DNA of 64,000 nucleotides from Bordetella genomosp. 8 (lineage in GTDB: Bacteria; Pseudomonadota; Gammaproteobacteria; Burkholderiales; Burkholderiaceae_B), in assembly GCF_002119685.1 (NCBI RefSeq), contig NZ_CP021108.1, positions 2,232,001 through 2,296,000 of the forward strand, in the 5' to 3' direction. Positions 24,313 to 32,780 of the stretch are shown here, piece after piece. The notes beneath the pieces were generated by a model. It saw only the letters and a program-made list of their open reading frames with translations, was not told the DNA's origin and ran no database searches. The translations under genes and the position numbers were made by a program. Numbering within the stretch: position 1 is the stretch's first letter; each line of letters opens with the position of its first letter.

Positions 24313-25350
24313 ATGAATGTTTCACGCGTCGTTTTGGCATGGATATTTTTGATAGGTATCACACCAACGTTTGCGGCAAACTTCACTGAAAACGATCAAG
24401 AGCTTTCTTTATCGGGACAGCTGGTCGCCGGCGATGCCGCTAAATTTGCCGACTTTGTCAATGCGCGAAGTAAGACTTGGACAGACTGGTCTCCTACCGT
24501 GAGTCTCAGCAGCCCTGGTGGAAGCTTAGCTGAGGGGTTGGCACTAGGGCTCTATTTCCGCGACCGTCGCATCGCAACGCGAGTTCGGAAAGGCCAAGAA
24601 TGCTACAGCGCCTGCGCCGTCGCCTTTCTGGGTGGGACTCAGGCCTACGCTACGGGAAGCGGGATTGGCCGCTACCTTGAGGTCGGCGCGGTTCTCGGGT
24701 TTCATGGATTTTCCCAGCGCAACAACAAAGTCACCTTGGTGAACGAGGCATTCGACCTTGCCCGGGTCACTAATGCGCTAATCATTCAGTACGCCAGCGG
24801 GTTGCGCGGTATTGACCTGCAGTTGCTCTCTCAACTCATTGGGGTAGATCCGAAGAGCATTCGTGTCGTTCGCACACCGAGGGAAATTGAGGGGCTATCG
24901 ATAAAGCTAGAAGGAAAGGTTCCCCCGCGACCCCGGACGTGGCCACTGAATGTCTGCGCAAGATACGTTGATGAACTTAGGCCGATTAATGATGGTCCCA
25001 TCGACGGAAGAATCTCAGCGTCCAGTCGTGTTGTCCTGATCTCAGATAAGGCACACCTTGCTGCCGATTTCCTTACCAAATACATGGATGAGAAGTATCA
25101 AAGGATATATGCCAATCTTCCGCCCGAGGAAATTATCCGCCTAGCGGTTGGGACGGAACCCCAATTTCCTGTCTATCGGATAGAGACAGTTCGGGGCGCT
25201 GGCTTCTATTACGACTACTGCTATGCCATGGATTCTGGCAATGGCCACATTGCGCTGCTACTACCTGGCGAGGGCTTCGGTGGATATAAATCTCAGAAAT
25301 TCTTCGGCAGGTTAAGTGGCTTTGACGCAGATGTCCCGCTTTGGCGTTAA
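24313..25350 (+). CDS. secreted ClpP/crotonase-fold serine protease-like protein
   Basis: Periplasmic protein of 345 residues with a signal peptide (about 1-21, cut near TFA-ANF). The ClpP-type pattern is visible: a glycine-rich SSPGGSLAEGLALG turn (66-79), a CYSACAVAFLGG helix whose Ser99 sits where the ClpP nucleophile lies, and GFHGF with His131. Such COG3904-type proteins are related to ClpP but secreted, and their targets are not known. The second half (about 180-345) is unrecognised and contains several Cys that could form disulphides. The ATG at 24313, preceded by AGGGTGGAAG, puts the signal peptide at the N terminus; an upstream ATG-less extension to 24241 is unlikely. It sits alone, after the dead IS. 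Confidence 0.7.
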   Translation: MNVSRVVLAWIFLIGITPTFAANFTENDQELSLSGQLVAGDAAKFADFVNARSKTWTDWSPTVSLSSPGGSLAEGLALGLYFRDRRIATRVRKGQECYSACAVAFLGGTQAYATGSGIGRYLEVGAVLGFHGFSQRNNKVTLVNEAFDLARVTNALIIQYASGLRGIDLQLLSQLIGVDPKSIRVVRTPREIEGLSIKLEGKVPPRPRTWPLNVCARYVDELRPINDGPIDGRISASSRVVLISDKAHLAADFLTKYMDEKYQRIYANLPPEEIIRLAVGTEPQFPVYRIETVRGAGFYYDYCYAMDSGNGHIALLLPGEGFGGYKSQKFFGRLSGFDADVPLWR

Positions 25351-25424
25351 AGCGCCGGACGCGTGAAGCAAGGCCGGCATCGATCGACCTCGGACTCTCG
25401 AAGAGAGTTTCGGTCGTCGATGTG

Positions 25425-25490
25425 CCGTAGGCTCCCTTCCGCGTAGCAATCAGCCAGTAGATTTGCGGGGCCCCACGAGTCGGAGACAAC
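25425..25490 (-). pseudogene. 5' remnant of a BNR/WD40-like gene, copy B
   Basis: Reads PQIYWLIATRKGAYG on the minus strand, then loses similarity. It begins only a few bases after the stop of the racemase-like gene, so it was probably once a downstream member of that operon, cut short when the island arrived. The copy at 22966-23030 has the same orientation, with about three quarters of the bases identical over about 65. Rest of 25351-25509: nothing further recognised. Confidence 0.4.
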
Positions 25491-25509
25491 TTCACGAAGG
25501 GGGCAACAT

Positions 25510-26163
25510 TCAATTCACGGCAAGCATCCTGCGTACCTCAATTGCCGCGGCTTCGACCGCGGAGATGACCGGCACCCTGAATCGCGGCGCCAGCTTCGCC
25601 GCCGCAGCGGACAAGGGACCGCCGCCTATCACGACCGCTGCGGCGCCATCCGCCTCAATACACGCGCGCACGGCTTGCGCCAGTTCTTCTTCCTGCTGTC
25701 CAGGATTGCTTGCCAGCGCCAAAGGGTCGCTCGCGGCGAGCCGCGTGCCGGTGAAGAGCGCGGTTAGCCCAAGGCGTTCGACGGTCCCCGCTATCGAGTT
25801 TTCGAGACCCGGCGTTGTCGTCGCCACCCCGAATCGGCGGCCAGCCTCGGCCGCCAGGCGCAAGGAGGCCACGCCCAAGCCGGTCACGGGGATGGTCACT
25901 GCGGCGCGCAGGGCGTCCAGGCCTGGATCACCGAATGCGCCCACGATGATGGCCGACATTTCGTCGGCCCTTTCGATGCCTATCCTGAGTACTTCTTCGG
26001 CGGCGATGGCAAGGTCGGCTGGCGTCGTGATCATGGGCGCGCCGCGCTTTGCCGTCTCGCTTGTCATAGCGATTGCCGCCGGCAGGGCAGCACGCAGGAT
26101 GCCGTGCATCATCGACGTGGTTGCTTCCGAAGAGTTGGGGTTGATGAGCAGGATGGGGCGCAT
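25510..26163 (-). CDS. Asp/Glu-hydantoin racemase family protein lacking both catalytic Cys
   Basis: Member of the Asp/Glu/hydantoin racemase superfamily, 217 residues, opening with ILLINPNSSEATT. Active racemases use two Cys, in GCFGDPGL and in a later LGCAGM-like motif. Here these read GAFGDPGL (Ala76) and IGGGPLS (Gly181), so a normal two-base racemisation is unlikely; decarboxylase or isomerase chemistry, or a binding role, is possible. It follows the GntR gene by 13 bases at the end of the ABC-deacetylase operon. The neighbours suggest a hydantoin- or ureide-related substrate. Confidence 0.75.
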   Translation of the reverse strand: MRPILLINPNSSEATTSMMHGILRAALPAAIAMTSETAKRGAPMITTPADLAIAAEEVLRIGIERADEMSAIIVGAFGDPGLDALRAAVTIPVTGLGVASLRLAAEAGRRFGVATTTPGLENSIAGTVERLGLTALFTGTRLAASDPLALASNPGQQEEELAQAVRACIEADGAAAVVIGGGPLSAAAAKLAPRFRVPVISAVEAAAIEVRRMLAVN

Positions 26164-26176
26164 AGCAGGGCTGGGA

Positions 26177-26902
26177 TCAGGGCGGCGTGGGGTCCGCGGG
26201 CGCGCCGCCGCTTTCCGCGGCCTGACGCGCCGCCCACATGGCGCTCAAGGTTGCCACCGGATCCTTGGGCGGGGCGGCGACACCCGGCCGCAAGCGTGTC
26301 TCGATCAGCGAAAGATGTGTGCGCATGCTGCGCGCCGCGGCGGCGCCGTCGCCCGACAGCATGGCCGTGAAAATATCGCGGTGCTCGTCGCAGGCGCATT
26401 GCGATGCCCGCGCCGGCTCGAACACCGCCACCAGCATGGACGTGCGGCTGACCAGCTCCTGCACCTGTTGCAGCACGAAGGTGCTGCGCGTGGCCTCTGC
26501 CAGCAGGACATGAAACTCGGCCGACAGCCGTACCGATTCCGCGCGGTCACCGCCTTCCTGCGCCGCGTCTTCGCTGGCTAGGTGCGCCTGCAGGCGCTCG
26601 ATATCCTGCGCGCTCAAGCTCGACGCCAGATGGCTGGCGATGCCTCCTTCGAGTATGCGCCGCGCTTCGTAGATTTCGCGAGCTTGCGCCAGCGATGGGG
26701 CCGCGACAAAAGCGCCGCGATTGCGGATCAACTCGATAAGCTGGTTGCTGCCCAGGCGCAGCAGGATCCTGCGCATGCGCTCGCGGCTTACTCCGAAGAC
26801 CTCGGCGAGCGCGGTCTCGCGCAGCGGCGAACCGGGCGCCAGTTCTCCCGCGAGCAGCGCGCGGGAGATGGTTGCGTAGATCGCCTCTTCCTGGTCTTTC
26901 AT
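26177..26902 (-). CDS. GntR-family (FCD) transcriptional regulator
   Basis: 241 residues. A GntR winged helix (about 8-75; AEVFGVSRERMRRILLRLGSNQLIEL) is followed by an FCD helical domain with the usual Asp/His ligands (FHVLLAEATRS, HRDIFTAML). It belongs to the same subgroup as the regulator at 41084: both have VSRER in the recognition helix and N-R-G-x-F-x-x-x-P in the wing. It lies between the deacetylase and racemase-like genes and likely controls the operon, perhaps through the GTGCACAAT palindrome at 31809-31835. Confidence 0.88.
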   Translation of the reverse strand: MKDQEEAIYATISRALLAGELAPGSPLRETALAEVFGVSRERMRRILLRLGSNQLIELIRNRGAFVAAPSLAQAREIYEARRILEGGIASHLASSLSAQDIERLQAHLASEDAAQEGGDRAESVRLSAEFHVLLAEATRSTFVLQQVQELVSRTSMLVAVFEPARASQCACDEHRDIFTAMLSGDGAAAARSMRTHLSLIETRLRPGVAAPPKDPVATLSAMWAARQAAESGGAPADPTPP

Positions 26903-26955
26903 GGGCGGAATAGTATCAATGCGGGTGGTGGTGGCAAGGGGCAGCGGGGGACGGC

Positions 26956-27870
26956 TCAGCCGGCATGGCTCAGCCAGTGCCGGGCGATCTGTTCGCGCGT
27001 CGCGACCCAGGCCCCGCCAGATTCGACAATGTGCCGCAGGATACGCTCCAACGCGCCCATACGCGCCGGCCGGCCTATCATGCGCAGGTGCAGGCCGATC
27101 GACAGCATGCGCGGCTGCGTCGCGCCTTCACGGCTCAGCCAGTCATAGGCCGCGCACACGTAGTTGGCGAACGCGTCGCCAGTGTCGAAGCGCTGGGTGT
27201 TCTGGAATTGCATGTCGTTGGTATCGAAAGCGTAAGGCAGCACGACGTGGCGGCGTCCCGCCACCGGCAGGATGTAGGGCGTGTCGTCGTTGTAGGCGTC
27301 GCTGTCATACAGGAAGCCTGCCTCGGCGAGCAGCCGGCGCGTGTTTGGCGAGGGATTGGAGCGCGTGTGCCAGCCGACGGGCGCGCGTCCGGTGGCTGCC
27401 TCGATGGCCTGCCGGGTGCGTGCGATGAGATCGCGCTCTTCGGCTTCGCCCAGTCCGGCATGTTTCTGCCAGCGCCAGCCGTGCGCCGCCAGCTCGTGGC
27501 CGCGTTCGGTCGCGTGCCGCGCAAGCCAGGGCGAGCGCTCGACCGCCCGTCCGCAGGCGCTCAGGGTGTAGAGCTTGTCGTGGCGCGCGAACAGCTCGTC
27601 GATGCGCCAGTAGGCGACGCGGGTGCCGTACTCGAAATGGCTATCGATGCACGCGTCCGGTGTCGGCTGCGGATCGATCACTTCGTAGATCCCTTCGTTG
27701 TGCGGGTCGCCATCGGTCATGGAGAACTCCGCGCCTTCCTCGAAGTTGACGACGAAGGAGACGGCGACCCGTGCATCGCCCGGCCAGCGCACGGCGGGTG
27801 GACGGTTGCCGTAGCCTATGAAGTCGCGTGCGGCAGCGGTGGGGGCGTGGATGGATACAGGTGCACTCAT
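26956..27870 (-). CDS. polysaccharide-deacetylase-fold hydrolase (PuuE allantoinase-like)
   Basis: NodB-fold hydrolase of 304 residues in the group that contains the cofactor-free allantoinase PuuE. It has the family opening RPPAVRWPGDARVAVSFVVNFEEGAE, HFEYGTRVAYWRI, a GHELAAHGWRWQKH block with the active-site His, and a late LSIGLHLRMIGRP motif. All recur in the two paralogues at 32992 and 35709. PuuE opens a cyclic ureide ring by hydrolysis, and a similar ring opening is predicted here. ATG 27870 is chosen; it lies nine bases after the permease stop. Confidence 0.82.
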   Translation of the reverse strand: MSAPVSIHAPTAAARDFIGYGNRPPAVRWPGDARVAVSFVVNFEEGAEFSMTDGDPHNEGIYEVIDPQPTPDACIDSHFEYGTRVAYWRIDELFARHDKLYTLSACGRAVERSPWLARHATERGHELAAHGWRWQKHAGLGEAEERDLIARTRQAIEAATGRAPVGWHTRSNPSPNTRRLLAEAGFLYDSDAYNDDTPYILPVAGRRHVVLPYAFDTNDMQFQNTQRFDTGDAFANYVCAAYDWLSREGATQPRMLSIGLHLRMIGRPARMGALERILRHIVESGGAWVATREQIARHWLSHAG

Positions 27871-27878
27871 GGTCAAGA

Positions 27879-28676
27879 TCAAAATTGGGCCAGGCGGCGC
27901 ATGCCCACCAACCGTTCTGTGATGAACAGCACGATGATGGCAAGCAGGATCAGGCCGGCGGACAGCGCGGCGATGGTGGGATCGGGCGATTCTTCAAGGT
28001 AGCGCAGGATCTCGATCGGCAGCGTCTTCTGCCGCGCGTCGGTCAGGAAGATCGAGATCGGATAGTTGTCCATCGACGCCAGGAAGGCGAACAGGCCGGA
28101 CGTAAGAAAGGCGGGCGCCAGCGCTGGCACCATCACCTTCAGCACCGCTTGCGCGGGCGACAGGCCTAGCGTGCGCGCCGCCTCAAGGAGCCGCATGTCG
28201 AACAGTGCCAGGCTGGCATGCACCGTGCGGATGACATAGGGCAGGGTGATCACGATGTGGCCGATGATGAGGGCACTCAAGACGTCGCGCAGCCCAAGCT
28301 CGCGCAGCAACTGCAGCAGCGCCACGCCGATGACCAGGCCCGGCATCAACAACGGCGATACCAGGAAGGCCAGCAGCGCGTCGCGCCCCTTGAAGCGTCC
28401 ATGTGCGATGGCAAGCGCGCACAGCGTGCCCAGCACCAGGGCGGCGGCCGTGGACGCCAGCGCGACGTTCACGGACAACAGCAGCGTCTGGCCCAGGCCG
28501 TCCTTGTGCAACACGGCCTGGTACCACCGCAGGGACCATTGCGGCGCTGGCAGGTTGAAGACGGGAGAGCTGCTGAAGGAAACCAGCACCACCACGACCA
28601 GCGGCGCCAGCATGAAGATGGCCACCAGCAGCAGCAGGAGGCCGCCACCCGCGCGCGTGAGTTTGTTAGTGCTCAT
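27879..28676 (-). CDS. ABC transporter permease, PotC-type
   Basis: Inner-membrane permease of 265 residues with about six helices. The start overlaps the stop of the previous permease gene by four bases. The ABC permease EAA loop (EAARTLGLSPAQAVLKVMVPALAP) contacts the ATPase. Family of spermidine/putrescine and opine importers. Together with the PotB-type partner it forms the channel of the 25.5-31.7 kb importer. Confidence 0.9.
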   Translation of the reverse strand: MSTNKLTRAGGGLLLLLVAIFMLAPLVVVVLVSFSSSPVFNLPAPQWSLRWYQAVLHKDGLGQTLLLSVNVALASTAAALVLGTLCALAIAHGRFKGRDALLAFLVSPLLMPGLVIGVALLQLLRELGLRDVLSALIIGHIVITLPYVIRTVHASLALFDMRLLEAARTLGLSPAQAVLKVMVPALAPAFLTSGLFAFLASMDNYPISIFLTDARQKTLPIEILRYLEESPDPTIAALSAGLILLAIIVLFITERLVGMRRLAQF

Positions 28677-29599
28677 GAGGTGCCCTTGTGTGCGGATCCC
28701 AGGCGGGCGTCGACGCGGCGTGCAAGCCAACTGCTGATGAGAACGATCAGCACGGCCATTGCCAGGAGCACCACCGCCATGGTCGAACCGGCCTGGCGGT
28801 CGCGCATGAACAGATAGGCGCGCGCCACGAGCGCCGGCAGGGTCTGGAAGCGATCGCCCACCACCAGCGCCGGTATCACGTACATGGATACCGCCATCGA
28901 AAACACGAAGGTGCAGCCGGTGATGACGCCGGGCACGGACAGGGGCCAGACGACGTGCCGGAACTTGTACATCGCACCCGCGCCCAGCGTGGCGGCCGCG
29001 TCGGTCAAGCGCCGATCGATCTGCCGCGCCACGGTGAAGATGGGCAGCACCATGAAGGGCAGGAACACGTGGACGGCGGTAATCACCAGGCCGCGCTCGT
29101 TGAACAGCAGCTTGAGCGGATCGTCGATCAGCCCGAGTTTCATCAGGGTCATGTTGAGCAGGCCGTTGCTGCGCAGCAGGATGGTCCACGCGAAGCTCTT
29201 CACCACGACGCCCACCGACAGCGGCAGGATAAGGACCAGGAACATCAGGCCCTGTACAGCCAGTGACGCGCGTGCCATCGCAAAGGCCACCGGGTAGCCG
29301 ATCAGCAGGCAGATGCCAGTGACGATGCCTGCGATCTTCACCGTATTCCAGATCACGGTCAGGTGATAGGCATCGCTGAAAAAGGCGGTGTAGCCGTCCA
29401 GGCTGAAACCGCCGTCCGTGGCGCGCAGGCTGGTCGCCAGCAGGAAAACCAGCGGCAGCGCGAAGACCAGCGACAGGTAGCCGACGCCGGGCAGGGCGAG
29501 CCAGCCGATGCCGAAGCGCGGTGCGCCGGTTTTGCGGCCCGATGCCGAGGCGGCCACGGCGGCGGGGGCGATGGGGGATGAGGTGCCGGCTTCGCTCAT
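28673..29599 (-). CDS. ABC transporter permease, PotB-type
   Basis: Permease of 308 residues: an N-terminal cytoplasmic Ala/Ser-rich tail (about 30 residues), six membrane helices and the EAA-like loop DAAATLGAGAMYKFRHVVWPLSVPG. ATG 29599 overlaps the ATPase stop by four bases, and its own stop overlaps the next permease start, so all transporter genes are translationally linked. A long open frame upstream of this start is not coding; the ATPase gene occupies it. Confidence 0.9.
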   Translation of the reverse strand: MSEAGTSSPIAPAAVAASASGRKTGAPRFGIGWLALPGVGYLSLVFALPLVFLLATSLRATDGGFSLDGYTAFFSDAYHLTVIWNTVKIAGIVTGICLLIGYPVAFAMARASLAVQGLMFLVLILPLSVGVVVKSFAWTILLRSNGLLNMTLMKLGLIDDPLKLLFNERGLVITAVHVFLPFMVLPIFTVARQIDRRLTDAAATLGAGAMYKFRHVVWPLSVPGVITGCTFVFSMAVSMYVIPALVVGDRFQTLPALVARAYLFMRDRQAGSTMAVVLLAMAVLIVLISSWLARRVDARLGSAHKGTS

Positions 29600-30696
29600 G
29601 ATGCCTCCGGCGCGGGGAACACCAGCGTTTGCGCGACGGGCCAACCTAGCGCGAGACTGTCGCCCGGGCGAGGGGCAAGGCCCGTCTGGGCCGGCAGTTC
29701 GGCCACGATCTTCTGGGTAGCCGCAGCAGTGCTTGTGGCCGCATCGCCATCGAAGTAGATCAGGCGGCGCGCGCCCAGGTAGGCCGTATCGCTGACCTTC
29801 ATCCGCAGCGTGTTGGCTTGGCCGCCGGCTGCCGCCGCGTCGCCCAGGCCGATGGACTCCGGCCGCACGGCCAGCACCACGCGGCTGCCCACGGCGGCGG
29901 TCGAAGGCGCCGTCATCGATCCATGCGGCGTTTTTACTTTGACCACCCCGTCCATGGCGGTTTCCACCTGGCCTTCGAACTGGCTGGACAGCCCGACGAA
30001 ATTCAGCGCGAACAGGGTGCGCGGCTTGGCGTAGATGGCTTCCGGCACGTCGAGCTGCTCGATGACGCCGCGGTTCATCAACGCGATGCGGTCCGACATG
30101 ACCAGCGCTTCGTCCTGGTCGTGCGTCACGAAGATGGCGGTGATGCCGGCATCGCGCAGGATGCGCCGCAATTCGATCTGCATGTGTTCGCGCAGCTTGC
30201 GGTCCAGCGCGGAAAGCGGTTCGTCCAGCAAGATGAGGCGTGGCCGCGTCGCCAGTGCGCGGGCCACGGCCACGCGCTGCTGCTGGCCGCCCGACAGCGC
30301 GGCGACGGGGCGGTCGGCGAGCGCGCCTAGCTGCACCGACTGCAATGCCGCGCGCACCCTGGGCGCGCGCTCGTCGCGCGGCAGCCCGTGCGCCTTCAGG
30401 CCGAACGCGATGTTCTCCGCCACGGTCAGGTGCGGAAAGAGGGCATAGTTCTGGAACACCACCCCGATGTTGCGGCGGTGCGCCGCAACGCGGGTGAGAT
30501 CCGTTCCATCGATGGTGATACTGCCGTCGTCGCAGGGGGTCAGGCCCGCGATCAGCCGCAGCAAGGTGGTCTTGCCGCAACCCGATGGGCCCAGCAACGA
30601 GAGAAACTCGCCCGAGGCCACCGACAGATCGAGTCCGTCGACGACCGTCTGGCCGCCGTAGCGCTTGGTGACGCCAGCCAGGTGCAGGGCGCTCAT
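29596..30696 (-). CDS. ABC transporter ATPase, PotA-type
   Basis: ATPase of 366 residues. Walker A GPSGCGKT (36-43), the signature LSGGQQQRVAVARAL, Walker B LILLDEPLSALD and the switch His in THD are all present. A C-terminal TOBE-like regulatory region (about 240-366) is typical of the PotA/FbpC branch. Start and stop overlap the neighbouring genes by four bases each. It powers import of the ligand bound by the protein encoded upstream. Confidence 0.92.
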   Translation of the reverse strand: MSALHLAGVTKRYGGQTVVDGLDLSVASGEFLSLLGPSGCGKTTLLRLIAGLTPCDDGSITIDGTDLTRVAAHRRNIGVVFQNYALFPHLTVAENIAFGLKAHGLPRDERAPRVRAALQSVQLGALADRPVAALSGGQQQRVAVARALATRPRLILLDEPLSALDRKLREHMQIELRRILRDAGITAIFVTHDQDEALVMSDRIALMNRGVIEQLDVPEAIYAKPRTLFALNFVGLSSQFEGQVETAMDGVVKVKTPHGSMTAPSTAAVGSRVVLAVRPESIGLGDAAAAGGQANTLRMKVSDTAYLGARRLIYFDGDAATSTAAATQKIVAELPAQTGLAPRPGDSLALGWPVAQTLVFPAPEAS

Positions 30697-31730
30697 AGCG
30701 CCATCTCGCGGTCCCAGCGTTCAACCCAGCCCTTGCGTTGCTCGCTGATGTAGCTCCAGTCGGGAACGAACACCTCGCCCTTGGGGACGCCTGCGGGCGC
30801 GGCCACGGTCGTATTGGCGGGCAAGGCCAGCGAGATGTCCGCGATCTGCTTTTGCCAGGCGCCCAGCATGGCCTCGATGAATGCGTCGGCGAGTTCGGAT
30901 TCCGGGCCGCCCTTGACCTTGGCGATACCGGTGGGCATGGCCATGCCGCCTTCCTTGGGCAGCACCAGGTCGATCGGCGCGCCCTTGGCTTTGCGCTCGA
31001 AGGCATTGAAGCCGATCATGCCGCCGATGGCGGTGGCTTCCCCTTGCTCCAGCAGATTGAGGGCCTGCGGCAATTGCGTGTAGACGGTCAGCAGGTTCGG
31101 CTTGAGCGCCTTGAGCTTGCGGAAGGCGGCGTCGGGCTCGTACTGGGCATCCTTCATCGACTTGCCGGATTCGAGCGCGGCGGCGACGAGGAACATCGCC
31201 AGGCCTTCGGTGTTCTGCAGCGAGGGGATGATCAGCTTGCCCTTGTAGGCGGGCGTCCACAGGTCGGCATAGCTGGGGACCTGGCGGACTTGCGCGGTGT
31301 TGATCGCCACGCCGGTGGTCGACTGCATGTAATTGGCCCACATGCCGTCCATGTGCACGGTCCCTGGCTTGAGCTTGGCCAGGCTGGGCACCTGGGCGGC
31401 CGTGATCTTCTCCAGCACGCCTTCCTTGATGGCCTGGATCATCACCGGGTCATCCATCAAGACCACGGACATGTACTGATGGCCTTTGTTGTTGACCATC
31501 TTTTCCAGGTTGACCAGCGAACGCGTGCCTTCGAACAGCACCTTGCAGCCGGTCTGTTTCTCGAACACCGGTATCAGTGGATCGAGAAACGCCTTGTGGC
31601 TGCCGGCCCCGCCGACCACGAGTTCCTTGCCCTTGTTTTGTGCATGCGCCCAAAGTGGTGCGGCCGCCAGCGGGGCCGCGAGCAGGCCCTTGATGATGCT
31701 CCTGCGTTTGACGCTTGATACCGATTTCAT
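30693..31730 (-). CDS. ABC transporter periplasmic substrate-binding protein, PotD-type
   Basis: Extracellular binding protein of 345 residues. The N terminus has a twin-arginine-like signal (SSVKRRSIIKGLLAAPLAAA...AHA), suggesting Tat or Sec export, then the mature part KELVVGGAGSHKAFLDPL. It belongs to the polyamine/iron/opine binding-protein group (family 1-type). First gene of the operon; start 31730 is chosen because it places the signal peptide at the end, and GGGAACC precedes it. The ligand is unknown, probably a cyclic ureide or amide given the deacetylase genes. Confidence 0.88.
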   Translation of the reverse strand: MKSVSSVKRRSIIKGLLAAPLAAAPLWAHAQNKGKELVVGGAGSHKAFLDPLIPVFEKQTGCKVLFEGTRSLVNLEKMVNNKGHQYMSVVLMDDPVMIQAIKEGVLEKITAAQVPSLAKLKPGTVHMDGMWANYMQSTTGVAINTAQVRQVPSYADLWTPAYKGKLIIPSLQNTEGLAMFLVAAALESGKSMKDAQYEPDAAFRKLKALKPNLLTVYTQLPQALNLLEQGEATAIGGMIGFNAFERKAKGAPIDLVLPKEGGMAMPTGIAKVKGGPESELADAFIEAMLGAWQKQIADISLALPANTTVAAPAGVPKGEVFVPDWSYISEQRKGWVERWDREMAL

Positions 31731-31808
31731 TGCGGTTCCCCTTGCCGAGCGACGCTTTGGTCGTGGTGATTTGGACGGTAGGAGCCGGTTTTTCCTAGCT
31801 CCAAAATA

Positions 31809-31835
31809 GTGCACAATCCTTGGATGATTGTGCAC
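31809..31835. promoter_or_regulatory. GTGCACAAT palindrome upstream of the first ABC operon
   Basis: GTGCACAAT (31809-31817) and ATTGTGCAC (31827-31835) form a perfect 9-bp inverted repeat with a 9-base spacer, 78 bases before the binding-protein gene. The GTGCAC core reappears three times before the second ABC operon. The likely ligand is one or both of the paired GntR regulators. Confidence 0.55.
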
Positions 31836-31877
31836 ATAGTCATCTAGGAAGCAAAAGGGATGCCAAGTTCGTCATGA

Positions 31878-31918
31878 AAAACGCCCCGACCCGCGATTTC
31901 GCGGAGAACGGGGCGTTT
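31878..31918. terminator. long stem-loop resembling a terminator
   Basis: AAACGCCCCG (31878-31887) pairs with CGGGGCGTTT (31909-31918), with a smaller GCGA/TCGC hairpin inside the loop. A-rich bases on one side and TTT on the other fit a bidirectional rho-independent terminator. It separates the ABC operon promoter from the kinase-like gene. Confidence 0.5.
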
Positions 31919-32031
31919 GACTGCCGGTGGAATGCATTGCGAATGCCGCCGGTACGCAGATAGCACTTCGTCAGCGTGGATCGTCGACACTTTGCGCTGC
32001 CGGTCGGGGCAAGGCTAACTTCAGAGGCATT

Positions 32032-32760
32032 GTGGCGATTCTAGAGAGCTCCCTCGATGCAGAACCTGCTGCCTGTCGGCTGGTTATCGTCGAAGGCATT
32101 ATGGGGTCGGGAAAGTCGACCACAATGCGCTTTATCGCCAAGGCTCTTGAAGACGCTGGGCGGTCGGCCTTGCCGGTGCATGAAAGGACGGACCCGCACC
32201 CGGTGAGGGCGACGGACGAACTGGAGCATTGGTTCGAGCCGTGGCGGGATACCACTCCGCAGGATCTTGCTGAACGAGCGCTCGCCAGATGGGCGGCGTT
32301 TGTCGAACGGACACAGGATGGCTCGGCCATCCCGGTACTCGATGGCCAACTGTTCCATGGGGATCTGACGCATCTCCTGCTGATGGACGCGGAGCTGGCT
32401 CTGATTTCGGACTACGTTGAAGCGTTGGCTGCGACCATTGCGCCGCTCAATCCATTCGTGCTTTACCTTTGGCAAGATGATGTCGACAAAGCGATTCGAA
32501 CAGTCTGTACGGAGCGCGGCCCGGAGTGGGTCGACTATCAGGTGAACTGGAAGCTTGCCGGACCGTACTGTGTCCGTAAAGGCTATCGAGGGCTGGAGGG
32601 GTTGGTTTCCCTGTATCGCGATTACCGGGGACTGACCGACGAGCTTTTCCGCCGGCTGCCGCTGACGAAATTGGCGGTGGAGAATTCCCGAAGAGATTGG
32701 CCGGCTTACCAGCAGCAGATTCTTGCGGCCTTGGCGCTACAGGGACATCGTGGTACGTGA
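32032..32760 (+). CDS. P-loop NTPase, thymidylate/nucleoside-kinase-like
   Basis: Protein of 242 residues with a clear Walker A in VEGIMGSGKSTT (near 20-31) on the first strand and a following helix, as in deoxynucleoside or thymidylate kinases. A TRIAD-like DGQLFHGD block (about 105) and a DVDKAIRTVCTERGPEW region follow. The start is probably GTG 32032 with AGAGG upstream; no ATG fits before the P-loop. Its substrate is unclear and it has no link with the transport genes on both sides, so it is probably an insertion. Lower GC than its neighbours. Confidence 0.6.
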   Translation: MAILESSLDAEPAACRLVIVEGIMGSGKSTTMRFIAKALEDAGRSALPVHERTDPHPVRATDELEHWFEPWRDTTPQDLAERALARWAAFVERTQDGSAIPVLDGQLFHGDLTHLLLMDAELALISDYVEALAATIAPLNPFVLYLWQDDVDKAIRTVCTERGPEWVDYQVNWKLAGPYCVRKGYRGLEGLVSLYRDYRGLTDELFRRLPLTKLAVENSRRDWPAYQQQILAALALQGHRGT

Positions 32761-32780
32761 TCGCGGTGTTGCCGCCTGCC

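Noticed and set aside
15530..25509. CRISPR array or tRNA-linked integration site for the island
   Set aside because: No regularly spaced repeats, cas genes or tRNA-like sequence were found in or next to the island.
28673..31006. Long minus-strand frame running through the ATPase gene before the PotB-type permease
   Set aside because: Only its last part matches a permease; the upstream portion lies out of frame over the ATPase and the binding-protein gene.
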